Shown: positions 36,498 through 47,320, counted from the stretch's first letter. The stretch is 64,000 bases of DNA from Kuschelorhynchus macadamiae (GCA_030620095.1 JAUTXW010004495.1:301001-365000), one strand, 5' to 3'. The notes: generated by a model not told the origin, from the letters alone. Translations and numbers: made by a program.

Positions 36498-37852
36498 GTG
36501 GACGAAGTGGAAATTAATAAACATATCAATGAATTGAAACATCAAAAAGCACCCGGAAAAGATAATATTAGAGCCGAACTTCTAAAAATAATTAAAGATT
36601 ACATTTCTAAACCATTATGTGATTTAATAAACAAATCTATCGAACAAGGAATATATCCTAAAATCTTTAGAGTGGATAACACCCTTGAATAAAAATGGAG
36701 GAAAATATTTAGTTCAGAATTACAGACCAATCTCACTAATATCTAATTTTAGTAAAATATATGAGAAAATTATAAAACAACGAATGGCAAAATAATTGGA
36801 TAAATAGAAAACTATTTCAAGTCACCAGTTTGGGTTTAGAGACAAAAAAAAAAACAATAAATGATGCCATCGCAGCCCTATCTTTTTATACTTATGACTC
36901 GATAGATTCTTCGAAACCTTCACTATGTGTTTTTCTGGACCTAGCGAAAGCCTATGACATGGTGTGTCATGACAAATTATTAGTTAAAATGGAATCAATG
37001 AGTTTTCGAGGCAGCGCATTAAAATTGTATGAGAGTTATCTCAGTGGTAGAGAACAGTTTGTAAAAATTGGCGATGCAATAAGCGACAGTGAAATTGTAA
37101 AAAACGGCGTCCCACAGGGTACTGTATTGGGACCAATATTATTTACTATATATGTAGATGGTATATTTAAATTTTCTGGCAAGATGATCTCATATGAGGA
37201 CGATACTGCATTTTTTTATATCAGTGATACATGGAATAACCTAAAAACCACCATCGAACGAGATTTTGAAAAAATAAATACATTGTTTGACAACACAAAA
37301 TTAACTATAAATTTTGATAGAACCTTTTTCTTACCTCTTACATCTTATTGCAACAATTTATCGACTTTTGATATTCTAACTATTCAGGACAACAATTCCA
37401 GTTTAGAAATAAAATCTACCGAAAACATTAAGTACTTAGGCATAATAATCGATTGCCACTTAATTATAATTTATAAATCGTTGGTTGAATCAATTTTGCA
37501 TTATGGCATAATTAGTTGGGGAAATGTGCTCGACGTTCATTTAAGGTGATTGGAGGTGTTACAAAAAAGATTTATTAAAATAATATTAGATAAAGACATA
37601 CAATACTCTACTAAACTTTTATTTAAGGAGTCAAAACTCTTTAGTATCCGACAAATGTATTGCTATAATTCATTGGTGCAATTTGTTAAAAATAAACAGG
37701 GCAATAATTTACTAAACCATGGTTATAACATGAGGAGTAGGACAGATGGAGTTCAAAGAATGGGAAATGTCAAAAAGAATATGGGACTGAGAATTTTTTT
37801 TACATCGGAACGAAAATATATAACATATTGGAAAAAAGTATTGTACAGTTAA
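36498..37852 (+). pseudogene. RT domain of the split non-LTR retrotransposon
   Basis: The RT blocks in order are INKHINELKHQKAPGKDNIR, NYRPISLISNFSKIYEKI (frameshifted, about 36720) and QFGFR. Motif A is VFLDLAKAYDMVCHDKLLVK, with the catalytic Asp in FLDLAKAYD. Motif B is NGVPQGTVLGPILFTIYVDG. Motif C is MISYEDDTAFFYI, where the usual YADD reads YEDD. Then come TKLTINFDRTFFL and NIKYLGIIIDCHL, the thumb, and a C-terminal block WEVLQKRFIKIILDKDI after a stop at 37547-37549. At least three frame breaks make it inactive, but the palm region (36830-37549) is one open stretch. Confidence 0.85.
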
Positions 37853-38010
37853 AGAATATACAAAGTTTTAAAATAAAAAATAGGAAATAGATCCAAGAGC
37901 AAGGGATGCGCATATACGGCATTTTATTTTAATGTTATCTAGAATATAAGAATATTAAACTTAAATATGGGAAAGATTAGAGATTGGAACAAGAGAATAA
38001 ATAAATGATT

Positions 38011-38547
38011 CTAATTCTTGTTGTCTGTGGATAATTTTAACGAGTGTGCATACAAATTTGTAAATTTGTGTAGGGTTTTATTTTATGGCAATGTTTGGCA
38101 ATTTAAACTATTTGTTATTTACTTCATTACCACGGTCAAGTCCTAACTTATGCGGAGTCTATATCAATTTACTAAATAAATTGTAAAACGTAATTTTTAC
38201 TGAATATAAATATTTTGTTTTTCTTTTTTATTTATTTTAATGACGTTTACACATATTATTTATAATTTATATTTCATAAATTGTATTTGCAAAAAAAGAT
38301 ATATTATGTTTTTACGAATATTCTAATCATATATTTAGTGAATAAATAAACATATGAATCATAACGAACATTTTAAAAGCAATTTTCGGTACCAGCTCTA
38401 AAAAGTTATCGTAATGGAAGGAAATATTTGCTTTGTCATTGTACACAACATATCAAAATGACATACAAAACAGTTAAGAAACTATGGGGATCTTCACTGT
38501 ACAAGATCAAAACAGTGAATGAGCTCTGATGAGCAGAGTAAAGTTAT
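38011..38547. other. Unassigned AT-rich region
   Basis: No coding or repeat structure recognised. Confidence 0.35.
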
Positions 38548-39060
38548 TTATATCCGATTTGTGCCCACCAACGTGTGACTGTGATAATTAGTTTCCGTCG
38601 CATGATATAGCACGTTGCTCGGGTTTCTATTGAAGATTTCAGGGTGCTTGATAATTTCAATAAATTCTATAATTTTTCGATTCAAATATCCCGAGACTGA
38701 TGCAAGAACCTTACTTTCTTTTACATTAATCATGTGTTCTGTTGAGTGCTGGTGTTCAGCAACAGCGGATTGAACAATTTGATTCTTACTTATCCATCTT
38801 TCATGTACTTTACGTCTAATAGACGTAGACCGTCCAGTTTCACCTATATACATTACTGCAGGAACAAGGAATTTGATAAACTCCTTCCGATTGCAAAGGA
38901 ACTACATCTTTTGATGACCTTAAGCATTGCCTAATCTTTTTGTGGGTATTAAAGATTACGCGTACGTTAGATCTTCGCAGGTTTTATTTGCGGTATCCTG
39001 GATAAAAGGTAAAACTGCACTCCTTGATGGTCGAGGATCCAATACTTTAGGTCTGGGATT
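38548..39060 (-). pseudogene. Penelope-like element C-terminal fragment (GIY-YIG)
   Basis: The minus strand reads LDPRPSRSAVLPFIQDTANK near 39030, then NTHKKIRQCLRSSKDVVPLQ and EGVYQIPCSCSNVYIGETGR, followed by HERWISKNQIVQSAVAEHQH and IIEFIEIIKHPEIFNRNPSN. These are the linker and the GIY-YIG nuclease (VYQIPCxC..VYIGETGRS) of a PLE from a different subfamily than the 21-24 kb pair but the same as the 447-811 fragment. One frameshift lies near 38880. The C-terminal phrase IIKHPExFxR recurs at 42056. Confidence 0.8.
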
Positions 39061-39095
39061 ATTATAATACGTAATCGAATATATACTAAGGTGCA

Positions 39096-42048
39096 GTGGG
39101 GTAAGTGCAGACCATTTTTTAAATATTCAATAAAATTAACAGTTATTCTTTAGTATTACCAATATTTAACAGTCTATGCTGCATGTTGGAGCTAGTAATG
39201 AATTCGCATACAATAACTGAAAATATTTTGGTCAGGGGTACGCACTTTTTCGGTGTAATGGGGCACGAGCGTGCATGGTATTTTAAGACGTATTACCCGT
39301 CTGTATGATCAATTCTGGGGTAAGAACGCACATTTCAACATATTTACTTACACCTAATTTTTACTGCATGCATATATTTTGTTTAGTTTTGAAATAAATC
39401 AATTTGAAAATATCACTAGAATTGCCAAAGATTTAGCAACATTTTTGATAAAAGAATAAGTAAATTGTGTTGGTAAAAGCAGCAATAAAAGTTAGTTAAT
39501 ACTTTAATTTATTTTTGATAGCTTCGAATTACAAATTTAAGTATAAAAAGTTTAAGTATAAAAAAGAGCAGTTTATTATACAAAAAATGCTAAAAACATC
39601 AACGAATACAGGACAAAATATTAATGTTTAGTTTAAGAAGATTTAGTTTAAGAAAAAGGTTTACAACATGTTAGTCTAGTCACCATCTTCACAACGATGG
39701 CACTCATAATACGGATTTCGAGAACCTTTGTTACATACACCGCACAACCATTTCATGCAATTTATACGACGAATCCATTTTGTTAGGTCTTTATAAAATT
39801 TAAGCACAAATTGAGCAATCAAAATGTTCATTATTATTATTATTACTAGTACTGTTATTATAATTATTATTAATAGTTATTATTATTATTATCGAAATTG
39901 ACAGCAATTTTTCAACAAATGACTGAGCAGGACTGCCTTCTGGATGTCGATGAAGGTGTTAGTATGCAGTCCTATGATTTTTAGGTTCTGTTCTAGTATT
40001 TTTGGAACTAGTCCAGTTGATGATACGATGATCGGTAACATACAAACCTTATTCAGTCGCCACATCTTTTGTATCTCGATGGCCAGCTCCGCATATTTGA
40101 CCTTTTTCTCTTGATATTTATCCAACACGTTGTTATTGTTGGTACAACGACATCTACCAAATAAGCTGTCTTTGTTTCCTTATTTAACAGTACCACATCA
40201 GGCCGATTATTCGTCACCCGTCTGTCTGTGATAATTGCCCGGTCGTAGTACAGTTTGAAGGCATTATTTTCAAGCACTGAACTTGGTTGGTACTTATAAA
40301 AGGGCGCAAAGGTGTTAAGGAGCCCGTATTTATTGGCAAGCTTCTGGTGTATGATGTTACACACCTGGTAGGTAGTCCGTGTTTGTTAGGTAAGTGCAGC
40401 CAGATGTTATATGCTGTATTTTTTCTGATCTCTCGCTACATTTTCGATAGTTATCGGATTCGACGGATTTGATGATGAATTTCGTGTAGTTTCCTGTGTT
40501 AATAACTTGGTCCTGTATTGCCATGACAAATCCTTCTGTCTCCGGGAATAGATGTCCATCCTTCAGCCACCTGTTGGATGCTTCCTTATCTATGTGTGGC
40601 TGATTCAAGTTATTGTGATGTCGGCCGTGCAGTGCCAGTTGAGCCCACTGTTCTTCTTTTTCGGGGTCTGAAGTTGACTTTAGGATGACGTTGTCACTTG
40701 CGAGATTAAGCATAGGTGTTAATTGTTGTAATGAGATTTCCGGCGTTCAGTTCTGTCTACAGAAGAGCTTGCACTCTTTGAACGTACTGATCTTTCATCT
40801 TGTTCTTTTCTTTCTTATCCTGGAGCAGTCTAGCTTGTTGGAATCCTAAGTATTTGTCCATTGGGTAGGGCTACATCACCATTAATGACTTTGCCTTTTT
40901 CGATGTTTAAGGCTTTACATTTTTCCGTTCCAAATTCCACATGGATGCATTTCGAGAAGGTGTGTGTCACGTCAATAAGCTTTTTTAGTTGGTTATGGTT
41001 TCCACCATATAACTTAATATCATCCATATACAAAAGATGGGATATGGTTCGGGAATCGTCTCTATTGGCTTTGATGTTGAAGCCATGTCATGTATTATTG
41101 AGCAACGTGGACAGGGGGTTCATCGCTAAGCAGAACCAAAGTGGACTTAATGAGCCTCCTTGGCAAATTTCCCTATTGTTGTGTATTTCATCGGTGGTAA
41201 GGGATTGATCGCTATTATAGATCCTTAAGTTCGTTCTCCACTGGTGCTTGATAGTTGCCAGGAAATTGATGATCATTGAGTGAATTTTGTATATTCCTAA
41301 TACGACTATGAGCCAGGAATATGATACACTGTCAAATTTTTTTTATAGTCTATAAAAGCAGTGTGTATGTTGCGTTGTTTTTTCTCTGCCTGCTTAAGTA
41401 CCACAGAGTCGATGATAAGTTGTTCATCATCCTTGATGGTCTCGAATGCATCCCTTCTGTTCCTCGGCTAACAGGTTATGACTGTCAATATGATGATAGA
41501 TACGATTTGCAATGCATCCTGTCAGGATCTTGTACATGGTGGGCAAACAGGTGATGGACCGGGTCTTCTGTCCTATTGCTTTTGGGTAGCATAGTTGTAG
41601 TGCCTAGCATTAGAAATGCGAGGATTGTCTCTGGATGATGCATTATTTTAGTAAACTGACGGGCCAGAGCTTCATGAGGGACTCTGGGGGAAGAGCAAAC
41701 CCGAGATTTTTGCAATATTTATTAAGAAAATTAGTATTTTTTACTTGATAGTAGCGATGAATAAACATTAGACTAAAACACTTGGTTTGATTAACAACTG
41801 CTAACCAAAATTTGCCACAATAATACTACTTTAGCCTAACCACACCGAACTTGTCCTCTACTCTCATCAGCAAGCGTACTCTAACTGCGGCTTTAAACGA
41901 ATTCAGATCAAATATTGAGGATGCCATCTATTAAATAATTTTTCAGTTGGGCTTTAAAGGGTTTGTTAACACTGAAAACTGTAATTACTGAGATTTTTGT
42001 ATAAATACAGCCAGTTGAACTTGCCCCACTTACGCACTTACCCCACTT
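39096..42048. mobile_element. pogo-like element shell with AGTGGGGTAAGTGC ends
   Basis: CAGTGGGGTAAGTGCAG at 39095 and the reverse complement GCACTTACCCCACT at 42034-42047 form terminal repeats of about 14 bp. CAGTG is a usual pogo-type start. Near 39668-39790 the minus strand encodes KWIRRINCMKWLCGVCN and NPYYECHRCEDGD then a stop, resembling the Cys-rich C-terminus of pogo-like transposases. Most of the interior is an R4/Dong-like retrotransposon, so the pogo-like transposase is largely lost. Confidence 0.55.
39831..41720 (-). pseudogene. R4/Dong-like non-LTR retrotransposon (restriction-like endonuclease type)
   Basis: Minus-strand blocks from high to low coordinates are LARQFTKIMHHPETILAF with LGTTTMLPKSNRTEDP (41485-41715, the RT start), then LRIYNSDQSLTTDEIHNN and CQGGSLSPLWFCLAMNPLS (motif B). 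YMDDIKLYGGNHNQLKKL (motif C, MDD) follows. The C-terminal restriction-like endonuclease region has NNRPDVVLLNKETKTAYLVD (catalytic PD...D pattern), then LAIEIQKMW and FIDIQKAVLLS. Several frameshifts are present. The 3' end is a TAA-type microsatellite (39831-39890, TTA/ATT on the plus strand), matching the known preference of Dong-type elements for TAA repeats. Five-prime truncated. Confidence 0.8.
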
Positions 42049-42055
42049 TATCCTA

Positions 42056-42151
42056 ATTATCAAGCATCCTGAAAAATTCAAAAGAGACGCGGGCTACGTG
42101 CTTTATTACGCGTGGAAACCAACATCACAGTATTTTGACCTTGTGCAGTGA
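42056..42151 (+). pseudogene. PLE C-terminal codons
   Basis: Thirty-one codons and a stop read IIKHPEKFKRDAGYVLYYAW then KPTSQYFDLVQ. They align with the end of the PLE protein at 38548 (IIKHPEIFNRN...VLYH). Everything upstream was lost at the boundary with the pogo-like shell. The stop codon TGA (42149-42151) is followed six bases later by the hammerhead-like hairpin. Confidence 0.7.
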
Positions 42152-42156
42152 AGATT

Positions 42157-42194
42157 CCTGAAGATGCCTCCTACAAACGGAGGCGAAACGTCGG
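42157..42194 (+). ncRNA. Hammerhead-ribozyme-like hairpin in PLE 3' region
   Basis: CTGAAGA-T is followed by a perfect 6-bp stem (GCCTCC 42166-42171, GGAGGC 42179-42184), a 7-nt loop (TACAAAC), then GAAA and CGTCGG. PLE ends are known to carry hammerhead motifs, whose core is CUGANGA, stem II, GAAA. Here one extra base (T165) sits between CUGANGA and the stem, and no clear stem III is visible. It may be a degraded or divergent motif, and activity is not shown. Confidence 0.45.
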
Positions 42195-42351
42195 AAAGTA
42201 ATTCCCATTTGTCACGGTCTAAACCCAAGAACCATGATTTTCGTACTATAAAAAACAGTTGTTTCTCTCTTTTGATATGTGTATAATAAACCAGCTTGTA
42301 TTATTTCTGGAGTAAATAATAATAAAACAACATAAAAAAGCAAAATCTTAC

Positions 42352-42604
42352 CTATTCTTTGGTAATAATACTGGGCATGATTGTCTAACCACACCTCTGC
42401 TAACCGAATTGAGTTTCTTCTTAAAACATTAACACCTTTGCGCCATTTGTAAGGAGAACGTTTCCTAAAGATATGACCTACATGTGAACAGGGTATAATT
42501 TCCAAAGTACCACCGCACATCCACGTTTTGAAAGATAGTTCTAAGTTCTCACCACCCCAGATGTCAAATCCGTCATCATATGTGCCGAGTTTCTTGAAAT
42601 ATTC
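42352..42604 (-). CDS. pgant: pgant (polypeptide GalNAc-transferase) internal exon
   Basis: The 253-bp exon encodes EYFKKLGTYDDGFDIWGGEN, LELSFKTWM, CGGTLEIIPCSHVGHIFRK and NVLRRNSIRLAEVWLDNHAQ then YYYQRI plus the first base of a Gly codon. FDIWGGENLELSF is the acceptor-binding 'Gal/GalNAc-T motif' of the family (WGGENxExSF). CGG.LEI.PCS.VGH.FRK with N.LR.AEVWLD is the conserved C-terminal part of the catalytic domain. The acceptor TTATTTCAG lies at 42605 and above, and the donor is ATAG|GTAAGA at 42351. It starts in phase 0 and ends one base into a codon, which fits the exon at 11801-11940. The enzyme is a type II Golgi membrane protein, and this exon supplies part of the UDP-GalNAc/peptide site. 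Upstream catalytic exons were not found between 42605 and 64000. Confidence 0.95.
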
Positions 42605-43052
42605 CTGAAATAAAAAATATTATATTATATACATTGTAATAATATAGATAAAGCAGCTTATGCAGAAAAAAATCGGTTCTTATTATTCATGGTCAGCAAT
42701 AAAGACACGAAAAACATTTCTCAATGCATTTGTTTATCAAAATAAGCGTCCAAATCCAATAGGACAATCTCAGCAGTGTTGAGTTTTTCTTAAATCCCGT
42801 ATAAAATATATAGGGGAAAGATGATGACGCAAAGCTTATTTTGCTTTCAATTAATTCGCCGTATAGTATTTCCTAAAATAAGAAAAAAGTCTTATTTCAA
42901 AAGTACTTTGACAAACTTTGCAGTTGTTAACCCCATTTTTTTATATATAAGCCACTTTTCTTTTTTATACAGAGTGAAAATACATTTTTTTTTATTTCAA
43001 GCAATATTTTATTTTTCTAAATGGTTTTCGTTAACGATCCTCTTGTTGTTAT
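42605..43052. other. Intron sequence upstream of the pgant exon
   Basis: No gene. An open frame at 42821-43057 (plus) is AT-rich and hydrophobic without a motif. Confidence 0.4.
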
Positions 43053-43273
43053 GTTAGAGTGGTGTATTATTTAGGGTTAGGATACAGTAAGAAAAAAACC
43101 AGTTTTTTTTAAATTGTCGACTTTTATTTTAAATGTTTTAACCTATAAATATGTTTTTCTTTTGTGTTCTGTTCTGAGAATGCAACAATAAAGTTGCGAA
43201 ATGTCGACAATAAAAAAAAAGTACTTCTATATTTTACTGGATCCTAACCCCAAATAAAATACACCAATCTAAC
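43053..43273. mobile_element. Small inverted-repeat element carrying the ribozyme-like hairpin
   Basis: GTTAGAGTGGTGTATTATTT at 43053 pairs with the reverse complement ending AATACACCAATCTAAC at 43273. Inside, TTGTCGAC and GTCGACAA form an inner inverted pair. The 221-bp segment contains TCTGAGAATGCAACAATAAA then GTTGCGAAATGTCGAC (43173-43208), the same hairpin as in the 46-47 kb tandem array. It is a stand-alone unit of that repeat family, folded on itself. Confidence 0.7.
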
Positions 43274-43679
43274 TTTATTCTTTTATATTATTATCTCAAC
43301 TTGTTGTGTCACAGTATTCCTGTGGTTGTATTTTATACTGACGGGATGAATGACCAGTATTGTCTAGAAAAAATCATTGTTCGACAATATACGTAGGGGT
43401 TATGTTAATGTTGTTTTTCCTTGAAGTTTAAGCGGACCTGTAGATTAGACCAGTAAAATTACCGAACACATTTTGGACTAAATTGTAGTCTTACCCTTTC
43501 TTAACATTTTACTTTTTAGTTGGCCTCGATAACGTAATTATTAAAGGAGATTCGAGATTTTTTAAGGATTAACGTTTTTTCTAGTGCACTTAAAAAATAA
43601 CGACAAATGGAAATTAACAGGTTTTTTAAATGAATTCACACAAAAAATAAAAACAGTAAGGTAATAAACAATAAAATGA

Positions 43680-44640
43680 AAAAATCAATATCGGGTATTT
43701 CCACCTCTGCTTCGGATCACCTACCGACATCTTCGATTCATACTCAAAATATGACTTCTTATTTCGTTCTGATCTAACCCATTCCATGTTTTATAAGAGA
43801 CGTTGACCTAATTTCTCTAGGTTATGCGGTTGTGGTTGACTTATGTCTGTCAAGATAATCCCAAACGCGTCCTATAGGGGTTAGATGCAGACTTCTCGCT
43901 GGACATTAAATATAATCTCTTCCAGCTTCAGCGAGGTAATCCCTTACTATACGATCGGTGTGAGGGCGAGCACTGTCGTGCATCAGCCAAAAATGTTCCC
44001 CACAAAAGGTGCATCTGGTACAGCATGTTTTTTAAGAATGTCTGCTATGTCTGCTCAGAATTAAGGTTTCCCCCCTTAGAGACATTCCACCCCACACGAT
44101 CCACCACCATATAGTGTGCTGGGCATAAAATTGCTCTGAGCGTATCGCTCATTCAGTCTTCTCTATACGCGAAATACGCCTGTTGCAATTATATAAACGA
44201 GACTGTCTAAAGCACCCGTTCTCAATCAGCGTCCAGCCAGTGAATTTGACCATTCGCAATGATCTGCCGTTAAAGCAGAACCTCGGGCGGGAATACGTGG
44301 CAATGAATTGCTTGCTCTCTTCGTCGTCGTCTGCGAACAGTTTGAGTGGATATGAAAGGACTACTTCCATCAGCAAGCTGCCTTACACCGATACCCTCAA
44401 AAAGCGATCATCAACTCTAGTCGGCTTGCAGGGTCTATCTTGATCATTTCATCTAGAATAATCTCCAGTTTCTCGGTATATGGTAATGATTTTCGATAAA
44501 GTGGTGTGGTGCACTCTCAGTCTCTCATCTATTCGACTGTAAGTCCACCCTTCGCCTCTTAATGAAACTGCTTCAACACACTCATCACGCGGTAAATTCC
44601 TGGATTATCTTTGCATTTTTTAAGATCTCAGATCAAAACT
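43680..44640 (-). pseudogene. Tc1-like transposase fossil
   Basis: The minus strand gives, in broken frames, RLNERYAQSNFMPSTLYGGG, VWGGMSLRGGN, HDSARPHTDRIVRDYLAEAG and PARSLHLTPIGRVWDYLD. These match the Tc1 signature blocks GGGSVMVWGGIS, NARPHxAR and PARSPDLNPIEHVWD. At least three frame breaks and the change SPDLNPIE to SLHLTPIG (loss of an acidic residue) make it inactive. TIRs were not identified. Confidence 0.7.
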
Positions 44641-44799
44641 GGCGTATATGTCATAATCTAAGCACTTCCATGGTTATTATAAAGAAAAAAGGGTACAGAC
44701 ACAAATAAAATTAATAAGTACACCTTTTACCAGGCTCAATATAATGGTATCAGTATCTGATATAACCCTCTGTATCTTAGTTTGCCCCAGACTTTCGCT

Positions 44800-46020
44800 G
44801 GAAGCAATGTTAATATATTTTATTACTTTCCTCGTATTGTCCCTAGATGACGAAAAACATATTTTCTCAATTCCGTCGGTCTGCCTGCCTGTTTGTCTGT
44901 CTGTCTGTCGGTCTTTCTGTCTGTCTGTCAGTTCGCGGCATAGCATAAAGACTACTTACCCGATTTACTTAAAATTTTGGTAAAATGGCAGTCTAGTGAA
45001 GTCTTAAAAAACTACTCATCTAATTTATATCAAATTTTGCAAAAAACATCATATTAATTGTGTTGGAATCAACTGGTAACATTTTGTTACGAATCCAAGA
45101 TGGCGGAACAAAATGGCGGCTTAATAATATAAAACTGCTTAATGGTTTGATTTTAAATTGTGTGTCATAAATAATCAACTAGTAAAATTTTGGTACTAAT
45201 TCAATGTGGCCGAACAAAATGGCAGCCAAATAAAAATTATGTAATCGTGAAAAAAATCAGCCTCTTAGGTTTTACCCGTTTTTACATTTTAGCGTCCCTA
45301 GAGGCCAAAAAAATATGTTTTATCAATTCCGTCGGTCCGTCTGTTGGAATGTCTGCCTGTTTGTCTGTCAGTTCGCGGCATAGATAAAGACTACTTACCC
45401 AGTTGACTTCAAATTTTTATCAAAAATTAAGGGTCATATTGGTATGACCTGGTAATATTTTGGTAAAAATCCAAAACGGCAGAGTAGTGAAATGTAAAAA
45501 AAATTATTATTAAAAAAGTGCGTGTCCAATTTATTTCAAATTTGGCATAAACATCAAGTATTATGTTGAAATCAACTGGTAAAATTTTGGCACGAATCCA
45601 AGACTGCGGACAAAATGGCGGCATAAAAAAATATTTAAAAATTCAGCCTGAAAAAACTGCTTAATAGTTTGATTTCAAATTGTGTGCAATAACTAATTGT
45701 GGTATAGGGCTCAACTAGTAAAACTGTGTTACTAATTCAAGATGGCGGAACAAAATTGCGGCCAAATAAAATGTTTGTAATCGTGAAGAAAATCACCCTC
45801 TCAGGATTTACATATCTTCACGTTTTAGCGTCCGTAGATGCCAAAAAACATGTATTATCAATTCCGTCGGTCCATCTGTCGGTCTGTGTGCTATTTCGCG
45901 ACATATCTTAAATATACTTACCTGATTGACTTCAAATTTTGACCAAAAATTAATGGTCGTACGGGGATGGCCTGATAATATTTTGGTAAAAATCCAATAT
46001 GGCGGAACAATGTTAAAAAA
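44800..46020 (+). repeat. Composite ATGGCGG-rich repeat, tandem copy 5
   Basis: Two and a half higher-order units in tandem. The unit head TGTAATCGTGAAAAAAATCA / TGTAATCGTGAAGAAAATCA recurs at about 45241 and 45778 (about 537 bp apart). Each unit holds the head (CGTCGGTC followed by CTGT-rich text) and about three subunits of 125-140 bp, the CTACTT/CTGCTTAAT words starting near 45391, 45519 and 45656. Each subunit ends in a version of AAGATGGCGGAACAAAATGG. The tetranucleotide CTGT run at 44881-44935 produces long artefact frames. Confidence 0.85.
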
Positions 46021-46025
46021 TGTTT

Positions 46026-46571
46026 GTTAAGAATGGTGTATTATTTGGGGTTAAGATCCAGTAAAAAAAACACTATTTTTTTTAATTGTCGACGTCTCGT
46101 AACTTAATTGTTGTATCCTGTGGATTCACATATAGATCTTAAATCCTGCATGAAACCCATATTATCAGTACTTTTACTCCGTTGTTCCACAAGATTACCC
46201 AGATATTAAGTTTATAAATGGTTTTCGTTAGCAATCCTTTTGTTGTTATGTTAGAGTGGTGTATTATTTGGAGTTAGGATCCAGTAAAAAAAAACAAAAG
46301 AATATTGTTAAATAGTCGACGTTTCGCAACTTTATTGTTGCTTTTTCAGGATACATATTTAGATTCTATGTCCAGCATGAAACCCATATTATCAGTATTT
46401 ACATATTCCGTTTGTCCGCAGGTATTTCCCAGATATTAAGATTCTAAATGGTTTTCGTTAACGATCCTCTTGTTTTTATGTTAGAGTGTTGTATTATTTG
46501 GGGTTAGGATCCAGTAAAAAACCAAATGTCTTAAATTGTCGACGTATCGCTATTCTATTGCTACATCCTCA

Positions 46572-46613
<42 letters not shown>

Positions 46614-46990
46614 TGTATATTCTGCATGAAACTCATATTATCAGTCTTTACCTACTACGTTGGTTTGCAGATATTTCCCAGATATTAGGTTGCCAAATCG
46701 TTTTAGTTAATGATCCTCTTGTTTTTATGTTTTAGTGGTGTATTATTTGGGGTTAGGATTTTCAAAAATTAATGGTCAGCCTGATAAAAAAAAACGGAAA
46801 AGTTTTTTTATTACTTGTCGACTATTTTTTTTATTGCAACTTTATTGTTGCATCCTTACATATATTTTATATCCTGCATGATACCCATATTATCAGTCTT
46901 TCTAAATGGTTTTCGTTAACGATCTTCTCGTTGTTATGTTAGGGTGGTTTATTATTTGGGATTAGGAAATATCTGCAGACCAATGGATTA

Positions 46991-47027
<37 letters not shown>

Positions 47028-47079
47028 TAGTCTTTACCTACTACGTTGGTTTGCAGATATTTCCCAGATATTGCCAAAT

Positions 47080-47118
<39 letters not shown>

Positions 47119-47320
47119 TGCAGGATATAAAATCTATATGGCCTGAGGATGCAACAGTAAATTGGCGAGACGTCGGCAATTTAAAAAAAAGTCTTTGTTT
47201 TTTTTTACTGGATCCTAACTCCAAATAATACACCACTTTAACATAACAACAAGAGGATCGTTAATGAAAACCATTCAGAGACTTAATATCTGGGATATCT
47301 GCGGACCAACGGAGATACTG
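46026..47320. repeat. Tandem array of about 210-250-bp units, each with a GTCGAC...GAAAC hairpin
   Basis: Unit starts marked by GTATTATTTGGGGTTAGGAT-like text occur at about 46038, 46261, 46491, 46740 and 46949. Each has GGATCCAGTAAAAAA, a GTCGACGTTTCGCAAC hairpin, a CATGAAACCCATATTATCAG phrase and CCCAGATATTAAG. On the minus strand the hairpins are at 46088-46123, 46315-46350, 46538-46573 and 46817-46855. A fifth copy on the plus strand is at 47142-47177, in an inverted final unit ending CCTAACTCCAAATAATACAC. (TA)n tracts have grown inside units 3 and 5. The stand-alone element at 43053-43273 belongs here. Confidence 0.8.

Larger units (their letters stand above)
33005..38010 (+). mobile_element. 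Non-LTR retrotransposon (EN and RT), split by a DNA transposon
   Basis: The endonuclease domain starts on the left with NHNDGVV, then ISLTIENKNLILTALYKSPA and FAIFLGDF (about 33030-33280). It continues NNLYTKESINILTEYGY up to the (TA)n at 33341. After the inserted element it resumes with TTAITDYYSTSLSILSKTEL (about 36195). The RT follows at 36498-37549 and a C-terminal part at 37550-37852. The 3' end is GAATAAATAAATGA near 38000. Removing 33392-36135 restores the order of an ordinary Jockey/CR1-like element, so the DNA transposon landed in it later. Confidence 0.82.

Noticed and set aside
42157..42194. Confident call of a functional hammerhead ribozyme
   Set aside because: There is an extra base between CUGANGA and stem II and no stem III with a cleavage GUH in the proper place, so it is listed only as hammerhead-like.
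43680..44640. pgant catalytic exon in the region upstream of 42604
   Set aside because: The coding traces there are Tc1 transposase blocks, not glycosyltransferase motifs.
44677..44983. Open frames with DRQTDRQT / CLSVCRSF text
   Set aside because: They come from a CTGT tetranucleotide run in the head of the composite repeat.
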